DNA of 64,000 nt from Trema orientale (taxonomy: Eukaryota; Streptophyta; Magnoliopsida; Rosales; Cannabaceae): positions 124,001-188,000 of the forward strand of contig JXTC01000161.1 of assembly GCA_002914845.1 (NCBI GenBank), read 5' to 3'. The position numbers were made by a program, and so were the translations under genes. The notes beneath the pieces were generated by a model. It was not told the DNA's origin and did not search any database. It saw nothing but the letters and a program-made list of their open reading frames with translations. Every line of letters begins with the position of its first letter. The stretch's first letter is position 1. Positions 24,875 through 36,311 of this stretch are shown piece after piece.

Positions 24875-26590
24875 ATGCAGCCCACCACCGCAAAACCACC
24901 GACCTCCACCTCCGCGCTCCAAATCCTACTCAACCTCATCAACGAAACCCTCTCCCACCTCCTCCTCTCCTCCCTCACCGTCCGATCCTTCATCGGACGG
25001 TGGCAAGTCCTCCAGTCCAAGCTCACCTCTCTAAGCTCCTCAATCTCCTCCATCTCCGACTCCCCTCACTGGGCCGAGAACCCTCTCCTCCACACCCTCC
25101 TCCCCAACCTCCTCTCCACCTTACAGCGCCTCAAAGCCCTCTCCGACCAATGTACGGACGCCACCTACGCCGGCGGCAAGCTCCTCATGCAGAGCGACCT
25201 CGACATGGCCTCCACCGCCCTCTCGAACCAGCTCCACGACCTCGATTTGCTCCTCAGATCTGGGGTCCTACACCAGTCCAACGCCATCGTTCTCTCCCAC
25301 CCGGGACCCGGCTCTGGCAGAGACGATTTGGGTTTCTTTATTAGGGACCTCTTCACCCGATTGCAAATCGGCGGAGTCGAGTTCAAGAAGAAGGCCCTCG
25401 AGTCTCTGCTCCACCTCCTCGAAGACGACGAGAAATCGGCTTCTCTGGTCGCCAAAGAGGGAAACGTCGCCTATTTGATCCATCTACTCGATTTCCACAA
25501 CCAGCCGGGGGTTCGGGAGCAGGCCACGTGCGCTGTCTCGGCGCTGGCGGCGGCGAACGACGAGTCGAGGCAGGTCGTTTTCGAAGAAGGGGGTCTGGGG
25601 CCGTTGCTGAGGATTTTGGAATCTGGTTCGACGGCCTTGAAGGAGAAGGCTGCGATTGCGGTCGAGGCCATCACCGCTGACCCGGAAAACGCCTGGGCCG
25701 TTTCGGCCTACGGTGGAGTCGCGGTCTTGGTCGAGGCGTGCCGATCTGGCTCCCCGGCGACCCAGACCCACGCGGTGGGCGCCATTAGGAACGTGGCCAA
25801 TGTGGAAGATATCAAAATGGGTTTGGGAGAGGAAGGGGCTGTCCCTGTTCTGCTCCAATTGCTGGTTTCGGGCAACGGCGTCGCGCAAGAGAAGGCGGCG
25901 AGCACCGTAGCGGTGCTCGCGTCTTCTGGCGAGTATTTACGGGCTTTGATAGTCCAAGAACGGGGTTTACAGAGACTGATGCATCTGATGCAGGACATTT
26001 CGAGCTCCGATACGCTTGAGCACGTTTTGAGGGCCGTGATTTCGCTTTCGTCGTCTTCTGATCACACGGCTAGGATTCTATCCTCTTCCACCATTTTCAT
26101 CATCCAACTCGGCGAGCTCATCAAGCGAGGCAACTCAGTCTTGCAGCAACTCGCGGCGTCGTTGGTGGGGTCTTTGGCTATCAGTGACGGGAACAAGCGA
26201 GCCATCGGTAGCTGCATGGGGACGTTGGTCAAGCTCATGGAGTCGCCAAAGCCGGTGGGTCTTCAGGAGTCGGCGGCCCAAGCTCTGGTCTCGCTGTTGA
26301 CCGTACGGTCGAACCGGAAAGAGCTGGTGAGGGACGAGAAGAGCGTGATGAGGTTGGTGCTTATGCTTGATCCCAAGAACGAGACGGTGGCGAAGACTTT
26401 TCCGGTTATGGTTGTGGCGGCTATACTCGCCGGAGGAAGCCATAGTTGTCGGAAGAGGCTCTTAGCCGCCGGAGCTCACCCCCATCTACAGAGGTTGTCT
26501 GAAATGGAGGTCGCCGGAGCTAAAAGGGCCGTACAGAGACTCGCCGGGAATAGGCTCAAGACCATCTTCAGCAGGACTTGGAGGGAATAA
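24875..26590 (+). CDS. Armadillo-repeat protein (571 aa, intronless)
   Basis: One uninterrupted frame; the ATG at 24875 is the first in frame after an upstream in-frame stop at 24803. The N-terminal ~110 residues are helical without a recognised domain. From about residue 150 onward there are tandem ARM-type helices with the usual signatures: REQATCAVSALAA, LKEKAAIAVEAI, TQTHAVGAIRNVA, AQEKAASTVAVLA, LQQLAASLVGSLA and LQESAAQALVSLL. ARM repeats form a superhelix that binds partner proteins. No U-box, F-box, signal peptide or membrane segment is present, so it is a probable cytosolic or nuclear scaffold. From memory it resembles the Arabidopsis ARM protein group that includes At5g50900; this was not checked. 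GC-rich coding contrasts with AT-rich flanks. Partners and role are unknown. Confidence 0.9.
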   Translation: MQPTTAKPPTSTSALQILLNLINETLSHLLLSSLTVRSFIGRWQVLQSKLTSLSSSISSISDSPHWAENPLLHTLLPNLLSTLQRLKALSDQCTDATYAGGKLLMQSDLDMASTALSNQLHDLDLLLRSGVLHQSNAIVLSHPGPGSGRDDLGFFIRDLFTRLQIGGVEFKKKALESLLHLLEDDEKSASLVAKEGNVAYLIHLLDFHNQPGVREQATCAVSALAAANDESRQVVFEEGGLGPLLRILESGSTALKEKAAIAVEAITADPENAWAVSAYGGVAVLVEACRSGSPATQTHAVGAIRNVANVEDIKMGLGEEGAVPVLLQLLVSGNGVAQEKAASTVAVLASSGEYLRALIVQERGLQRLMHLMQDISSSDTLEHVLRAVISLSSSSDHTARILSSSTIFIIQLGELIKRGNSVLQQLAASLVGSLAISDGNKRAIGSCMGTLVKLMESPKPVGLQESAAQALVSLLTVRSNRKELVRDEKSVMRLVLMLDPKNETVAKTFPVMVVAAILAGGSHSCRKRLLAAGAHPHLQRLSEMEVAGAKRAVQRLAGNRLKTIFSRTWRE

Positions 26591-27943
26591 CCAGTGAAGA
26601 AACTAACCCCATCCCCGCCAAAAAAAGGTGAGTTTCTTTTCTTTTTTTTTTCAAGATAAGGGTAAAAATGGGATTTTGATTGTATTGGGATAGTTGACTT
26701 TGGTACTTTATGACTTTGACTGCTTACTCGGTTACTTTAGGCCAATAGGATTATTCCAGGTGGTTTTGGGAAGCCTGCCACCTGGAAGGCCCACTTGAGC
26801 TGGCCTCTTGAGCAAGTCTCATTGCCTTGAGGAGACAACACTACCCTTCTAAATTTATGGATAACTATTATTATGTTTTGTACTGGGATCTCTTGATTAT
26901 TCTTGTAGGTCCCACTACAGGCGACGTGATGACGTGGCTAAGGACCTCTATTTATTACATATATTATCCAGTATCGACCATGAGTGCTTTACCAGAAAAA
27001 ATTTCACATTTTCTCAGAAAAAGAAAAAAATGTAGTAGTGCTTTTCTCAAAAAAAAAAAAAAAAGAAAAAGAAAAAGAAAATTGTGGTAGTGGGTTAGAA
27101 TAGGGGGTCATATATGTTAATGTCATGGAATCCTTTAATTCGAATGGCTTTATAAATTTGCCAAATTTACGGACTGAGTTTGGTGCGTTGGCCTTTTATT
27201 TCACGTTCAGGGCTTCTAACTGTTGACCCGTGACCGTGGGAGTATTGAATTGCAATTCTAATTGTAGCCACTTTAGAATATGGTGGGCTGACCTTTGACT
27301 TTAATTACGTTATTTGTTCATACTGAAAATCTGTTATTCTTTTTCTAATAAATAATTAAATTATAATATGTTTGGTTTTGTGCATTTTTTTTTTTTTTTT
27401 AACAGGAGGGTTTCGTTTGGAATTTTCTAACTGTCGAAGAATGCGAAAAGCACTTGCGTGGACAGGCTACAGACACACACATCGTATACTCAACTTTTTT
27501 TTCTTTTTAAATTTTTTTACCTTAATATTATAATCTCTTTTACTTTAATCACTATTTATATATATAATATATTCTAATATAATATGACAGAAAAAAGAAA
27601 GAAGAAGCATGGATGCGGTTTTTTAGGGAGTATCCTCGATTTGCTTTTTTTGTTTTAGATCTTTTTTTAATTATTTTTTCCTCTGGTAATCTTAGTACTG
27701 GACTCCCAGTGAAGTTGTATGGGAGATGGTTATGATGATTGTAATTGTTTAGTCACCAATTTATGTATGTGAATGTACATTCAAGTGTGTTATTTTTCAT
27801 TGATTTTGTTATTTAAAAATTTACCCCACTTATTATGTAATGGACACTTGTTTATTTAGTTGTTAGAAAGAAGGAATGCAGCTTTTACCACTTGTGTGCA
27901 ATTTACGCAATTTTAGCATTTGAGTTGAGAGCTATAAATAAGA

Positions 27944-28129
27944 GATGGCTACGGTAGGGGCGTCCTTACGTAGGGTTATGCCTTAATTAGGGTCATGTCT
28001 TAATTATCGTTGCATGAGAATTTGTGGAGAATAACGGAAATCTGTGAAGAATTTATTTATATACAGATTCTCATCCATAGGTGAATAGATAGGGCCCTAC
28101 GTAGGAGCGCTACTACTGTAGACGCGCCC
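27944..28129. mobile_element. Hairpin MITE, family 3, copy A
   Basis: Inverted ends GGCTACGGTAGGGGCGTCC (left) and TACTACTGTAGACGCGCCC (right), with TTACGTAGGG and CCCTACGTAG inside them. A second copy with the same ends lies at 49825-49972. AT-rich DNA flanks it. Non-coding; superfamily not assigned. Confidence 0.7.
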
Positions 28130-29908
28130 ATTATTTTTTTACTTTTTAATTTCCAAAATTCTTGAGTTCGTCCGATTTTATTGGCCATTGTAAAGAAAAT
28201 GGGAAGTTGAGGACTGAGGTAACCTTATAATGATGATGATGATGCCAATAACTTCAGTTATTCCAGTCCAAAGCTTTAGGGAGTTTTGAGTATAGGTATT
28301 GCAATTTTGTTTTTGGTGGGTCTCTATTTGAGCAGGAGGCAGGTCATGGAAATCAATGGCAATGATGAAGGTCTTTAGTTTTTGTAAATGCTGAGTTGGC
28401 CCTTTCACTAGATTTGGCTGATGGTGGAAGTGGGCCCCTTTTTTCATGCTTGTTCAGTTTGCATGATGACCAAAACTAATCCAGTCTACCTTTGCTTCTC
28501 CTATACAACCAAATCAAAAACTGAAATATGTGTTCATATCCTATTTGTATTCATCAAATACGGTCAAATATTAGAGATTATTGCAGCTAATATGTGGCTA
28601 AATCTATGACTAAAATGAAATTTAATTAGATTAGTATTGAGAATAAGGCTATGAGGTAAAGTTTTTTCTTTTTTGGTTGGTTTTTGTGTATAGTAAACAT
28701 TAGGTGGGACCGTATTGAGATATTTGAGGATCTGGAAAAGGGAAAAAATGAAAGGGACAAGAGAGAAGAGAGGGAAGCTCGGCGCAGATGTAGGGAAGGT
28801 AGGGGACTAGGAACCTCAGAACTGCGGGTCCCTAGTAGAACCATACAGCGACCTCACATGCCAAAGTAATCAAACTGTATTTCTCAATTCTCAATTCTAT
28901 TTATTTATTTATTCAATTTTCAGGTATGTTACTACTTACTAATATATTTCATTAGTAGTGCCTAGTGATAGTTTTTGCACCTTCTAAAGAGTTGAGTTTT
29001 TCTTTTCATATAATATATGTTTCATAACAAATTGGACCTTTTTTTTTTTAATAATCAGATTCAATTATATTTTCATGCTCTCTTAATTTGTTTATTATAT
29101 ATACAGTTCGACCACTTGAAAGTAAGAAAAAAAATCTGGAATACATGCAACACAACATATAAAAAAATCTGGAATACATGCAACACAACATATATATATC
29201 CCAGAATTATTTATTAGATTACAGATAGATTTGATGAGTGGTCCATTTCGTATACAGAGGGGCACAATTTCACATGACTTGCTTCCCCAACCAGTCCCAC
29301 ATTCTTGTAAAGAGTACCCTACCCTACCAATTGCTTAGCATCAGATACTGCTGCTACAAGAAGAAAAAAAAAAATCTACTAACTTTTTTTATGTCGTATT
29401 TCTCGTGATGTATATTTATCCCTTTAAAGCAACTGTGTCCTCTCTAGCTGTAAAGCTTATTACCTCCACTTCCACCTCTCTTTCTCTTATACGCTACGGT
29501 TATTATGGCTTTTTTTTCCCCCCTTCCCGCCAAAACGTTACCAGTTTGATATAAAAATGGTCGTTAATTCTTGTTGGTTTTTGGTTTTAACCTTTTGTTT
29601 TCGGAAGAAACGGTACACTATTATCACTTGAAACAAGTACAGAATCCCATACTTCTTCTTCTTCTTTTTTTATTTTTTTTCTTTCCTTTATAATTATATT
29701 TTGGTAATTGGAAAAATAAAAGGTTAGTTCTTTCATAGGTAGGTTTCAATGTAATTATCGTCCTCGGTGTTAAGAAGGAGAACAAGCTTATTGAGGCACA
29801 TATAAACATCACTATTGTAGCCTGATTTTACTTTAAACCTTCTATGACTGTTGGAATATGCTAATATGACAGAATAAATAAATATACTATATTTTTGTAC
29901 TTGTTTCT

Positions 29909-30282
29909 GAGTTATTTTAAATAGCAGAAAAATACCCTTAAGTTTGAGTGTTCTGCAATTTAAATTCTGAAGTTTGGACTCTGTAAAATAATACCATGAG
30001 ATTAAGAATTTCTGAAAATTAATACACTGCACAGATTTTTTGACTAATTTTAGCCACGAAAAAAAATAATAATATCCTCCATTAAAATTAGATTAATCTT
30101 TACTATTCTTCTTAATTTTGAGGATATTATTGTATTTTATCAGTTAAAATTATTCAAAAAATCAACTCAGGGTATTAATTTTAAGAAATTCCTAATCTCA
30201 GGGTATTATTTTGCAAATCTAAACTCCAGAGTTTAAATTGAAGAATACACAAAACTCATGATATTTTTTTTGCAATTATCTC
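29909..30282. mobile_element. Foldback element with long inverted repeats, family 2, copy B
   Basis: Same arms as the element at 5606-5972: the left arm carries AATAATACCATGAGATTAAG, the right arm CTAATCTCAGGGTATTATTT. It starts GAGTTATTTTAAATAGCAG and ends TGCAATTATCTC. Non-coding. Two copies about 24 kb apart show that this family has moved in this genome. Confidence 0.6.
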
Positions 30283-31389
30283 TTCTTCGAGTAAACAAAC
30301 TTATTCTCATTTAAAAAATAAAAAAAATTTGTTAGGGCCACAGCATAGCGAAGCTCTCATGTCTTTGGGGCCATCCTTGATTTGATACATTACCTTCCTA
30401 CTATTTCTTCATAAGAGTGAAAAAGCATAAATAATTAACGAATGTGAAAAATTTGCTAGCTATTATAGATTTGCAAAGCTGTACTTGTCAATTTATATTA
30501 CCAGATTTTAGATACATATATACTATAACAATTTCGATTTAAGTCTAGTGTACCAGTTTGTATGGTATCCAAAAGTGTTTATAATTTTAAGCAGACCGAC
30601 TTATCTCCTTTGAAGCACCCTCATAGCCACCGTACATTTGATTTGATATTGTGACAAAATTCTCTTTGGTTATAAGGGGTTCCTTAATTCCTTGGGGAAT
30701 TTATACAAATACGGAAAAAAGTAGTGCACTTTTAAAAAATACGGTACGGATGAAATTCTTAAAAAAATACGACATTACGTACAGAAAGTTGGAAAAATAC
30801 GGAAAGGCTGATGTTATCTACAATTTCCCATTTTTTAAAAAAAAAAATTAAGGGAACGTTGTTTGCATAAGGAACACAAGGTACTAATGTCAGCGTGGGT
30901 GTATCAGTTGAATCAGCACCTGCAAATATACCTTTTTTTCCCATAATTTCATTTAAATATTCTATCCTTTAAATATTCAGACAACTAACAACCCTTTTTA
31001 CACTATCTTTTTTCTAATGCACGCTAAAAATATTTAAAATAACACAGATTTGTAAGTGCGGTAAAAACCCAAGCAAATATCGTATAAATGTAAAGTAAGA
31101 AAAAGCGGGCCATATTTTAGTAAACTTAGGCTCAAAAATCGTACTGGGGCTAATTTCCCCTAATTCCTTTTGCTGGAGTGGACACCCAATTGATTGGGTT
31201 TCTTAACCAAGGCCCGCTTAATCTCTCCTTTCTTTCCTTTTTTTTTTTTTTTTTTCCCCTTTTAAAAAAATAATAAATTCCAATCAATCTCTTTTATTTA
31301 TAAACAAATCACAAGAAAGTGAAATTGCTACCAAGAAAAGAAAAAAATAAGAAGAAATGAAATTAAACCCTAACGTATAGACTTGTTAT

Positions 31390-33192
31390 TCAATTCATAT
31401 TCTTGGCAATAATCTTCTTTTGGTGCTCCAACCACAATTTTTGCTCATGGACGAAGCCTTCCTCATTCACTGACCCATCACTCCTAGTAGTTGTATTGGT
31501 ATTAAGCTCATGCCATTCAAACGGGTCGTTTTCATGAAAAGATAACTTCACCGCGTCCTTTGGATTTTGGGCACAGAAAGTAGGGGGAACCCTGCTCCTG
31601 ATTTCCTCCTCACTATTATTACTACTAGCACAAAACGTCGGAGCCACTAATGTCGTTTCCCTTGGGTTCCCAAAATCGAGCGTAAACGACTTGTAAGTTT
31701 TGTCCATATCGGGGATACCCGAAACGACAGTCGTAACATCTGTCGTTTCTTGCAAAAATGGATTGTACTGTCGTTTATCAAACAAACTGCCGTCCAGACC
31801 GTTGGATTCGAAATTCGGTGTCGTTTGAGCTGGTCCCTTCGCGGTATTCAGCAGGACAACCTCCCAACAATCTCTCGGATTCTCCTCCGATCCGCGATCT
31901 TTCTTCTCCGGCGACGATGACGACCGCTCCGGTGGCCAGTGATCAAATGAAATGAAATTCAGACCGACATTTGCTTCTTGATCATGATCATCATCGGCGT
32001 CGATAGAATCCTCCTCTGTTTCGGATTGTTTCTCTGAATCAGAGGCGCTCATCGGGTCTTGATCATGTGACGAGCCTATTGATCCTGATTCGGATCCGGT
32101 CGCTGAAACCCTCTCTTGCGTTTCCGATCCATCGTCAGCCTCGCATCGATCGGAGGAGGTGGATGCTTGATCGCTTGCCGCCGCCGCCGGCGGTGGCGAC
32201 GGCAGAGCGAGGAGAAAATTCGGCGGCTGCGATCGACCGGGGAACGAAGCTTGATCTTTAAGAAAGTCTTGCAGCGTCTCGATCAACTCGTCGGAGATTT
32301 TCTGGACGCTCGGATACTCGGAGGTTCTTCCGACGCCGATGCTCTTACACAGACCGTAAAATTCAGAAAGCTCCTCGAATTGTTTCGAAGCCCTAACCGA
32401 AGCTTGGAAAGCGTTCACGCAAGATTGGTACTGCAGATGGAAGAAGCTATCGAGAAGCAGAGCCAATCCATCGGAGATGTCTCGGTAGATATCGAAGCTC
32501 TCTTGCACAATCGCATGGAGCGAGGTCTGAACCAGGCGGTTCGTCTTGGCCTCGCCGGTCGGCCGAGTCGCGATCGCCCGGTCCAGAAGTTTCTGCCAGT
32601 AAGAAATCCGATCGATCAGAGTCGCCGGCTTCATGTCCCGGACAGGCTCGACCTTCGCTCTTCGCCGACTCCCGCGGCCGCTCTCGGAGTGGCACCGGCG
32701 CTGATGAAGCTTCCCGGAGAGGAAGCAGTCCAACCTCTCGTCGAGGTACAGGGCGAACGTCCGTACGAAGGCGGTGTAGTCCCAGGGGCTCGAATTGGAA
32801 TCGTCTCGAAAGTTGGAGAGGTTGAGGATCTTGGCGCCATTTTTCATGGCGCCAAGGACCTCTCTGGGGAAGTGCGGGTCGCCGTCCTGAAAGATTCGGA
32901 GAACGAGCATGAGAGATTTGAGGGCGACGATCCAATTGCGGGTCTTGCCGACGCGCTTGGCGATCGCCTGGGCGCAGGCGGCGGCGTAGAGCTTGCTATC
33001 GGCGGCGATGAGTTGGAGGATGTCGGCCAAGTAGCGGTCGTCGAAGGGGACTTCGTCATGGGAGGTGGCTTTGAGGATGGGAACCTCGAGGTTGACGGTG
33101 CTGCTGCTATTGGCGCTTGAGACCACCTTGGCTAGGCTAATGCTCGTTTGGTCCTTCACTGCCCCAAGTGCTTTCCTTAGCTTGCTTGGCAT
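31390..33192 (-). CDS. ANTH-domain clathrin assembly protein (AP180/CALM type, 600 aa)
   Basis: Intronless frame beginning MPSKLRKALGAVKDQTS, as in plant clathrin-assembly proteins. The ANTH domain covers about residues 25-290. ILKATSHDE (39-47) matches the phosphoinositide-binding Lys/His patch of AP180/CALM, and RNWIVALKSLMLVLRIF and SNFRDDSNSSPWDYTAFVRT are hallmark blocks. The C-terminal half is acidic and disordered, with an NPF motif (477-479, EH-domain ligand) and a DPF motif (556-558, AP-2 or clathrin-type ligand). The family binds PI(4,5)P2 and clathrin to recruit cargo at the plasma membrane. Length and start match, from memory, the PICALM5-type Arabidopsis proteins (about 600 aa). 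A short repeated PTFCA segment occurs near 520-540. High confidence in family, lower in subfamily. Confidence 0.93.
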   Translation of the reverse strand: MPSKLRKALGAVKDQTSISLAKVVSSANSSSTVNLEVPILKATSHDEVPFDDRYLADILQLIAADSKLYAAACAQAIAKRVGKTRNWIVALKSLMLVLRIFQDGDPHFPREVLGAMKNGAKILNLSNFRDDSNSSPWDYTAFVRTFALYLDERLDCFLSGKLHQRRCHSESGRGSRRRAKVEPVRDMKPATLIDRISYWQKLLDRAIATRPTGEAKTNRLVQTSLHAIVQESFDIYRDISDGLALLLDSFFHLQYQSCVNAFQASVRASKQFEELSEFYGLCKSIGVGRTSEYPSVQKISDELIETLQDFLKDQASFPGRSQPPNFLLALPSPPPAAAASDQASTSSDRCEADDGSETQERVSATGSESGSIGSSHDQDPMSASDSEKQSETEEDSIDADDDHDQEANVGLNFISFDHWPPERSSSSPEKKDRGSEENPRDCWEVVLLNTAKGPAQTTPNFESNGLDGSLFDKRQYNPFLQETTDVTTVVSGIPDMDKTYKSFTLDFGNPRETTLVAPTFCASSNNSEEEIRSRVPPTFCAQNPKDAVKLSFHENDPFEWHELNTNTTTRSDGSVNEEGFVHEQKLWLEHQKKIIAKNMN

Positions 33193-33745
33193 TTGTGCTG
33201 GGTTTTCTTTGCGGAATGGTGAAAGTTCGAGAAGAGGTGTGTGTGTGTGTGTTTGGGTTGGGGGTGAAAATGGGGATTTTCCAGGAAAACTTTTGAGTGT
33301 AGAAGCGAAAATGGTGGTTGGTTTGTTTGATTGATTGATGGCGATCGAGGTTATGGTTGCGTTGGGAATGGCCGTTGAGATTCTCCCGCGTACTTTGCGG
33401 ACGTAACAACTAACAAACTTTGCTCTTTTAATTGACGTAGTCTAACTAATTATATACATCTGTGCAGAATATGGTATTAAAGTGCATGATAATTATCCCT
33501 TCAAAAGAAACAAATTCATGATAGTTATTATATGTATCATTAGTCAACAATTAGTGATAGTTATCATTTGATGCTTTATAATGTGCTTTGGTTGGCAGGA
33601 GGAGAACTGGAATTAAGAAGAGCGATAGACAGATTATCTGGTGGATGGATTCGGAGTGGGGTATGTATTTAGAGCAAAGAATTTAAAAGAGAAAATAATT
33701 GAGTTTCTAACACTTTTACCTATAAAAATCAAAAGGAATTACAAA

Positions 33746-33951
33746 AAGGATAACACTACATATCCTAATTTTTGTACCAAATTTTTTATACCAACACATA
33801 TGGCATATAAGTTGTCACCATCTAATTGGTGTATTAAAACTTACTATAAATAGATTAAACATCATCACTAATTAAGTGGTGACAAATCACATGTCACATG
33901 TGTTGGTATTAAAAATTTAATACAAAAGTTGATACCTCAAGCATTATCCTT
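33746..33951. mobile_element. MITE with inverted ends, family 4, copy A
   Basis: Left arm AAGGATAACACTACATATCC and right arm GCATTATCCTT are inverted. Inside them are TACCAACACATATGGCA and its inverted partner CACATGTGTTGGTATTAAA. Arms are about 75 bp. Related to the element at 34153-34362, only 200 bp away. Non-coding. Confidence 0.65.
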
Positions 33952-34152
33952 ATAAAAATACAGAGGTCGTTTCTTTTCTTTTTTCAATTCTTATACGATT
34001 TTTATTAGAAAAATATCATTCAAAACGTTTTTCGAAAAATAATATTTTTAAAATGATTACCAGTTATCAGTTATATACTAGTTATAAATACTTTTAATTA
34101 CTAGTTATCAGCACTCGAAAACTGGTTACCGGTTATTAGTTACTATTTATAA

Positions 34153-34362
34153 AAGGATAATGCTAGGTGTACTAAGATTGTTACCAAAGTTTTAATATCA
34201 ACACATTTGACATTTGAGTTGTCATTATTTAATTGGTGTATTAGAACATGCCATAAATAAATTAAACATATTCACCCATTGAATGATATCAATTCACATG
34301 CCACATGTGTTAGTATTAAAAATTTGGTCCAAATTTTAGAACACCCAACATTATTATTTAAA
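34153..34362. mobile_element. MITE with inverted ends, family 4, copy B
   Basis: Starts AAGGATAATGCTAGGTGTAC and ends AACACCCAACATTATTA. It has the same internal order as copy A: TATCAACACATTTGACA, TTAATTGGTGTATTAGAACA, and CACATGTGTTAGTATTAAA. Non-coding. Confidence 0.65.
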
Positions 34363-34557
34363 AAATGACATTTTTTAAAAATATTTTTAAAAAATAGCAT
34401 TTTTCTAATAAAAACCGTACCGAATCTACAAAAAATATAGCCCACCGTATTTTTCTAATTTTTTTTTTCCTGAAAACGCGGTACAAGACCTAATTTTCAC
34501 AAAATTTTTAGATTATATTGAGTGTTTATTTTTTTTAGTCAATTAGATTATGGCTTT

Positions 34558-36245
34558 AAAATCATTAATTTAAGTTGTTTTTTTAACCCTTTCATAGAAA
34601 TTTTCTCTTTTTTCTTAAAAAGGGGGGGAGGGGGAGGGGGGAATTGTCCTTTCCTATATTAAGAACTTCTACAGTTCTACCTCTATCCTACTTTTTCTCT
34701 TTCTCACAAAATATAGCCCAACTGCTAGTCAAATTGGTACGTGAGTAACGCCTAAGGAGTGATAATACTATAGTTTACAGATATTTTTTTCTTTTTAAAT
34801 CAAATTAAGATTTCTTTTATCAAATAAATAACTAAGTACAACTCAGTGGAAAAATGTATGCTACGTATATAAATAACCAATTTTTTGAAAGAATATTAGT
34901 ATAGATATTTTTTTTTTACTTTTAATAGAGGGTTATTATCAATTTTGACCATATTTTAAAGTTTATAATGAAAAAACGGAAAAACTATAAATAATTTATA
35001 AAATTAGGACTTTTGTTTAATGAAAACTTCAAAAAAGACAAAAGTGAATCAACTCGGTTCGAAATTTTTTAACTACTTGGCTGGGGGCTCAACTCCAGTC
35101 GAAAATCAGTCAGAAAAATTAGAAGAGGCAGCTCAAGAAGTTCAACAATGGTCAAAGTTTTTCGATCTTAGTCGAGCGAAGGGACTGCTGGGATCAGGAT
35201 CTGGACTAGTAGTGGTGGTGGGGTGATACAGGAGGTGATGGTGGCAAAAGCAGTTTGAGATTTTTGGAGAGGAATATATTTTGGATTTTGTTGGTAATAT
35301 GGTATCCAATTAATTTTAGATGTGTGACATGATAATGAAGGTTTGTTTTGACACCCATTTTATATATTTTTGGCAAAATGTATGCTACGTATATAATAGT
35401 TATACTCATTATTTGTAAAAATTATGTCTGAAAATAGGTATATATTTTAAAATGAATATATAAAATCATTAATTTGAGCTTCTTTTTTTTAACCCGTTTA
35501 TAGGAATTTTTGCTATTTTCTTAAGCTAGACACCACCAAAAAAAGGGAGGGGGGAGAGGAGGGGAGGAATTGTCTTTTCCTATATTAAAGACTTCTACAG
35601 TTCTATCTCTACCCTGCTTTATCTCTTCCTCGTAAAATATAGCCCAACTGGTAGTCAAATTGGTACATGAGTAACGCCTAAGGAGCGCTAGTGCTACAGT
35701 TTATGGCGATTTTTTCTTTTTAGATCAAATTAAAATTTCTTTTATCAAATAAATAACTAAGTACAACTCACTCGATACAATAATCGAAATACAAGTATCT
35801 TATTACAGTAAATGAATAATCGGTGCCAGGGACTCAACCCCAGTCGAAAATCGGTTGGAAAAGTTGGAAGAGACGGTTGAAGAATTTTAATAGCAGTCAA
35901 AGTTTTTGGATCTTAGTCGAGCAAAGGCGTCGTTGGGATCAGGATCTAGACTAGTAATGGTGGTGGGGTGATGCAAGAGACAGTGGTGGCAAAAGTAGTT
36001 TGAGATTTTTAGAGAGGAATATATTGTAGAGTTTGTTAAGAATATATTTTAGAGTTTGTTAAGAATATGGTATCTAATTAATTTTAGATGTATGGCATGA
36101 TAATAAAGGTTTGTTTTGACATTTATTTTATATATTGGTGGCAAAATATATGCTACGTATATAAATATATACCATAGTAATACTCATTATTTTATAAAAA
36201 TTGTGCCTGAAAATATGTATATATTTTAAAATGAATAATATGAAT
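34558..36245. repeat. Tandem duplication of a 0.8-0.9-kb unit
   Basis: Unit 1 starts at 34558 and unit 2 at 35462, both with AAAATCATTAATTT. They share, in order: a G-rich run followed by AATTGTC; ACTTCTACAGTTCTA; AAATATAGCCCAACTG; GAGTAACGCCTAAGGAG; CAGTCGAAAATC; GATCTTAGTCGAGC; GGTGGTGGGGTGAT; and TGCTACGTATATAA. Unit 1 contains a 68-codon open frame (35020-35226) that unit 2 does not keep open. The unit may be a transposon fragment or a decayed gene piece; I cannot name it. Confidence 0.75.
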
Positions 36246-36311
36246 ATATATTTTTACTATGAACGTAAACTACAAATATTTTATATTTAAAATGTTAGCT
36301 AAAAAACGGAT

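Larger units (their letters stand above)
26591..31389. other. Spacer between ARM and ANTH genes
   Basis: Contains the 3' flank of the ARM gene, a hairpin-forming MITE (27944-28129), a foldback element (29909-30282), a GAT microsatellite near 28230 and many homopolymer runs. The stretch 28680-28870 is purine-rich and has a short open frame of Glu/Arg-rich composition that I do not regard as a gene. Nothing else was recognised. Confidence 0.5.

Noticed and set aside
24780-25034. Proline-rich 84-codon frame overlapping the ARM start
   Set aside because: Frame-shifted reading of a CCA repeat and the ARM coding region.
32116-33120. 334-codon open frame on the plus strand opposite the ANTH gene
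   Set aside because: Antisense shadow of a GC-rich coding exon; no domain, and the minus-strand ANTH protein explains the bases.
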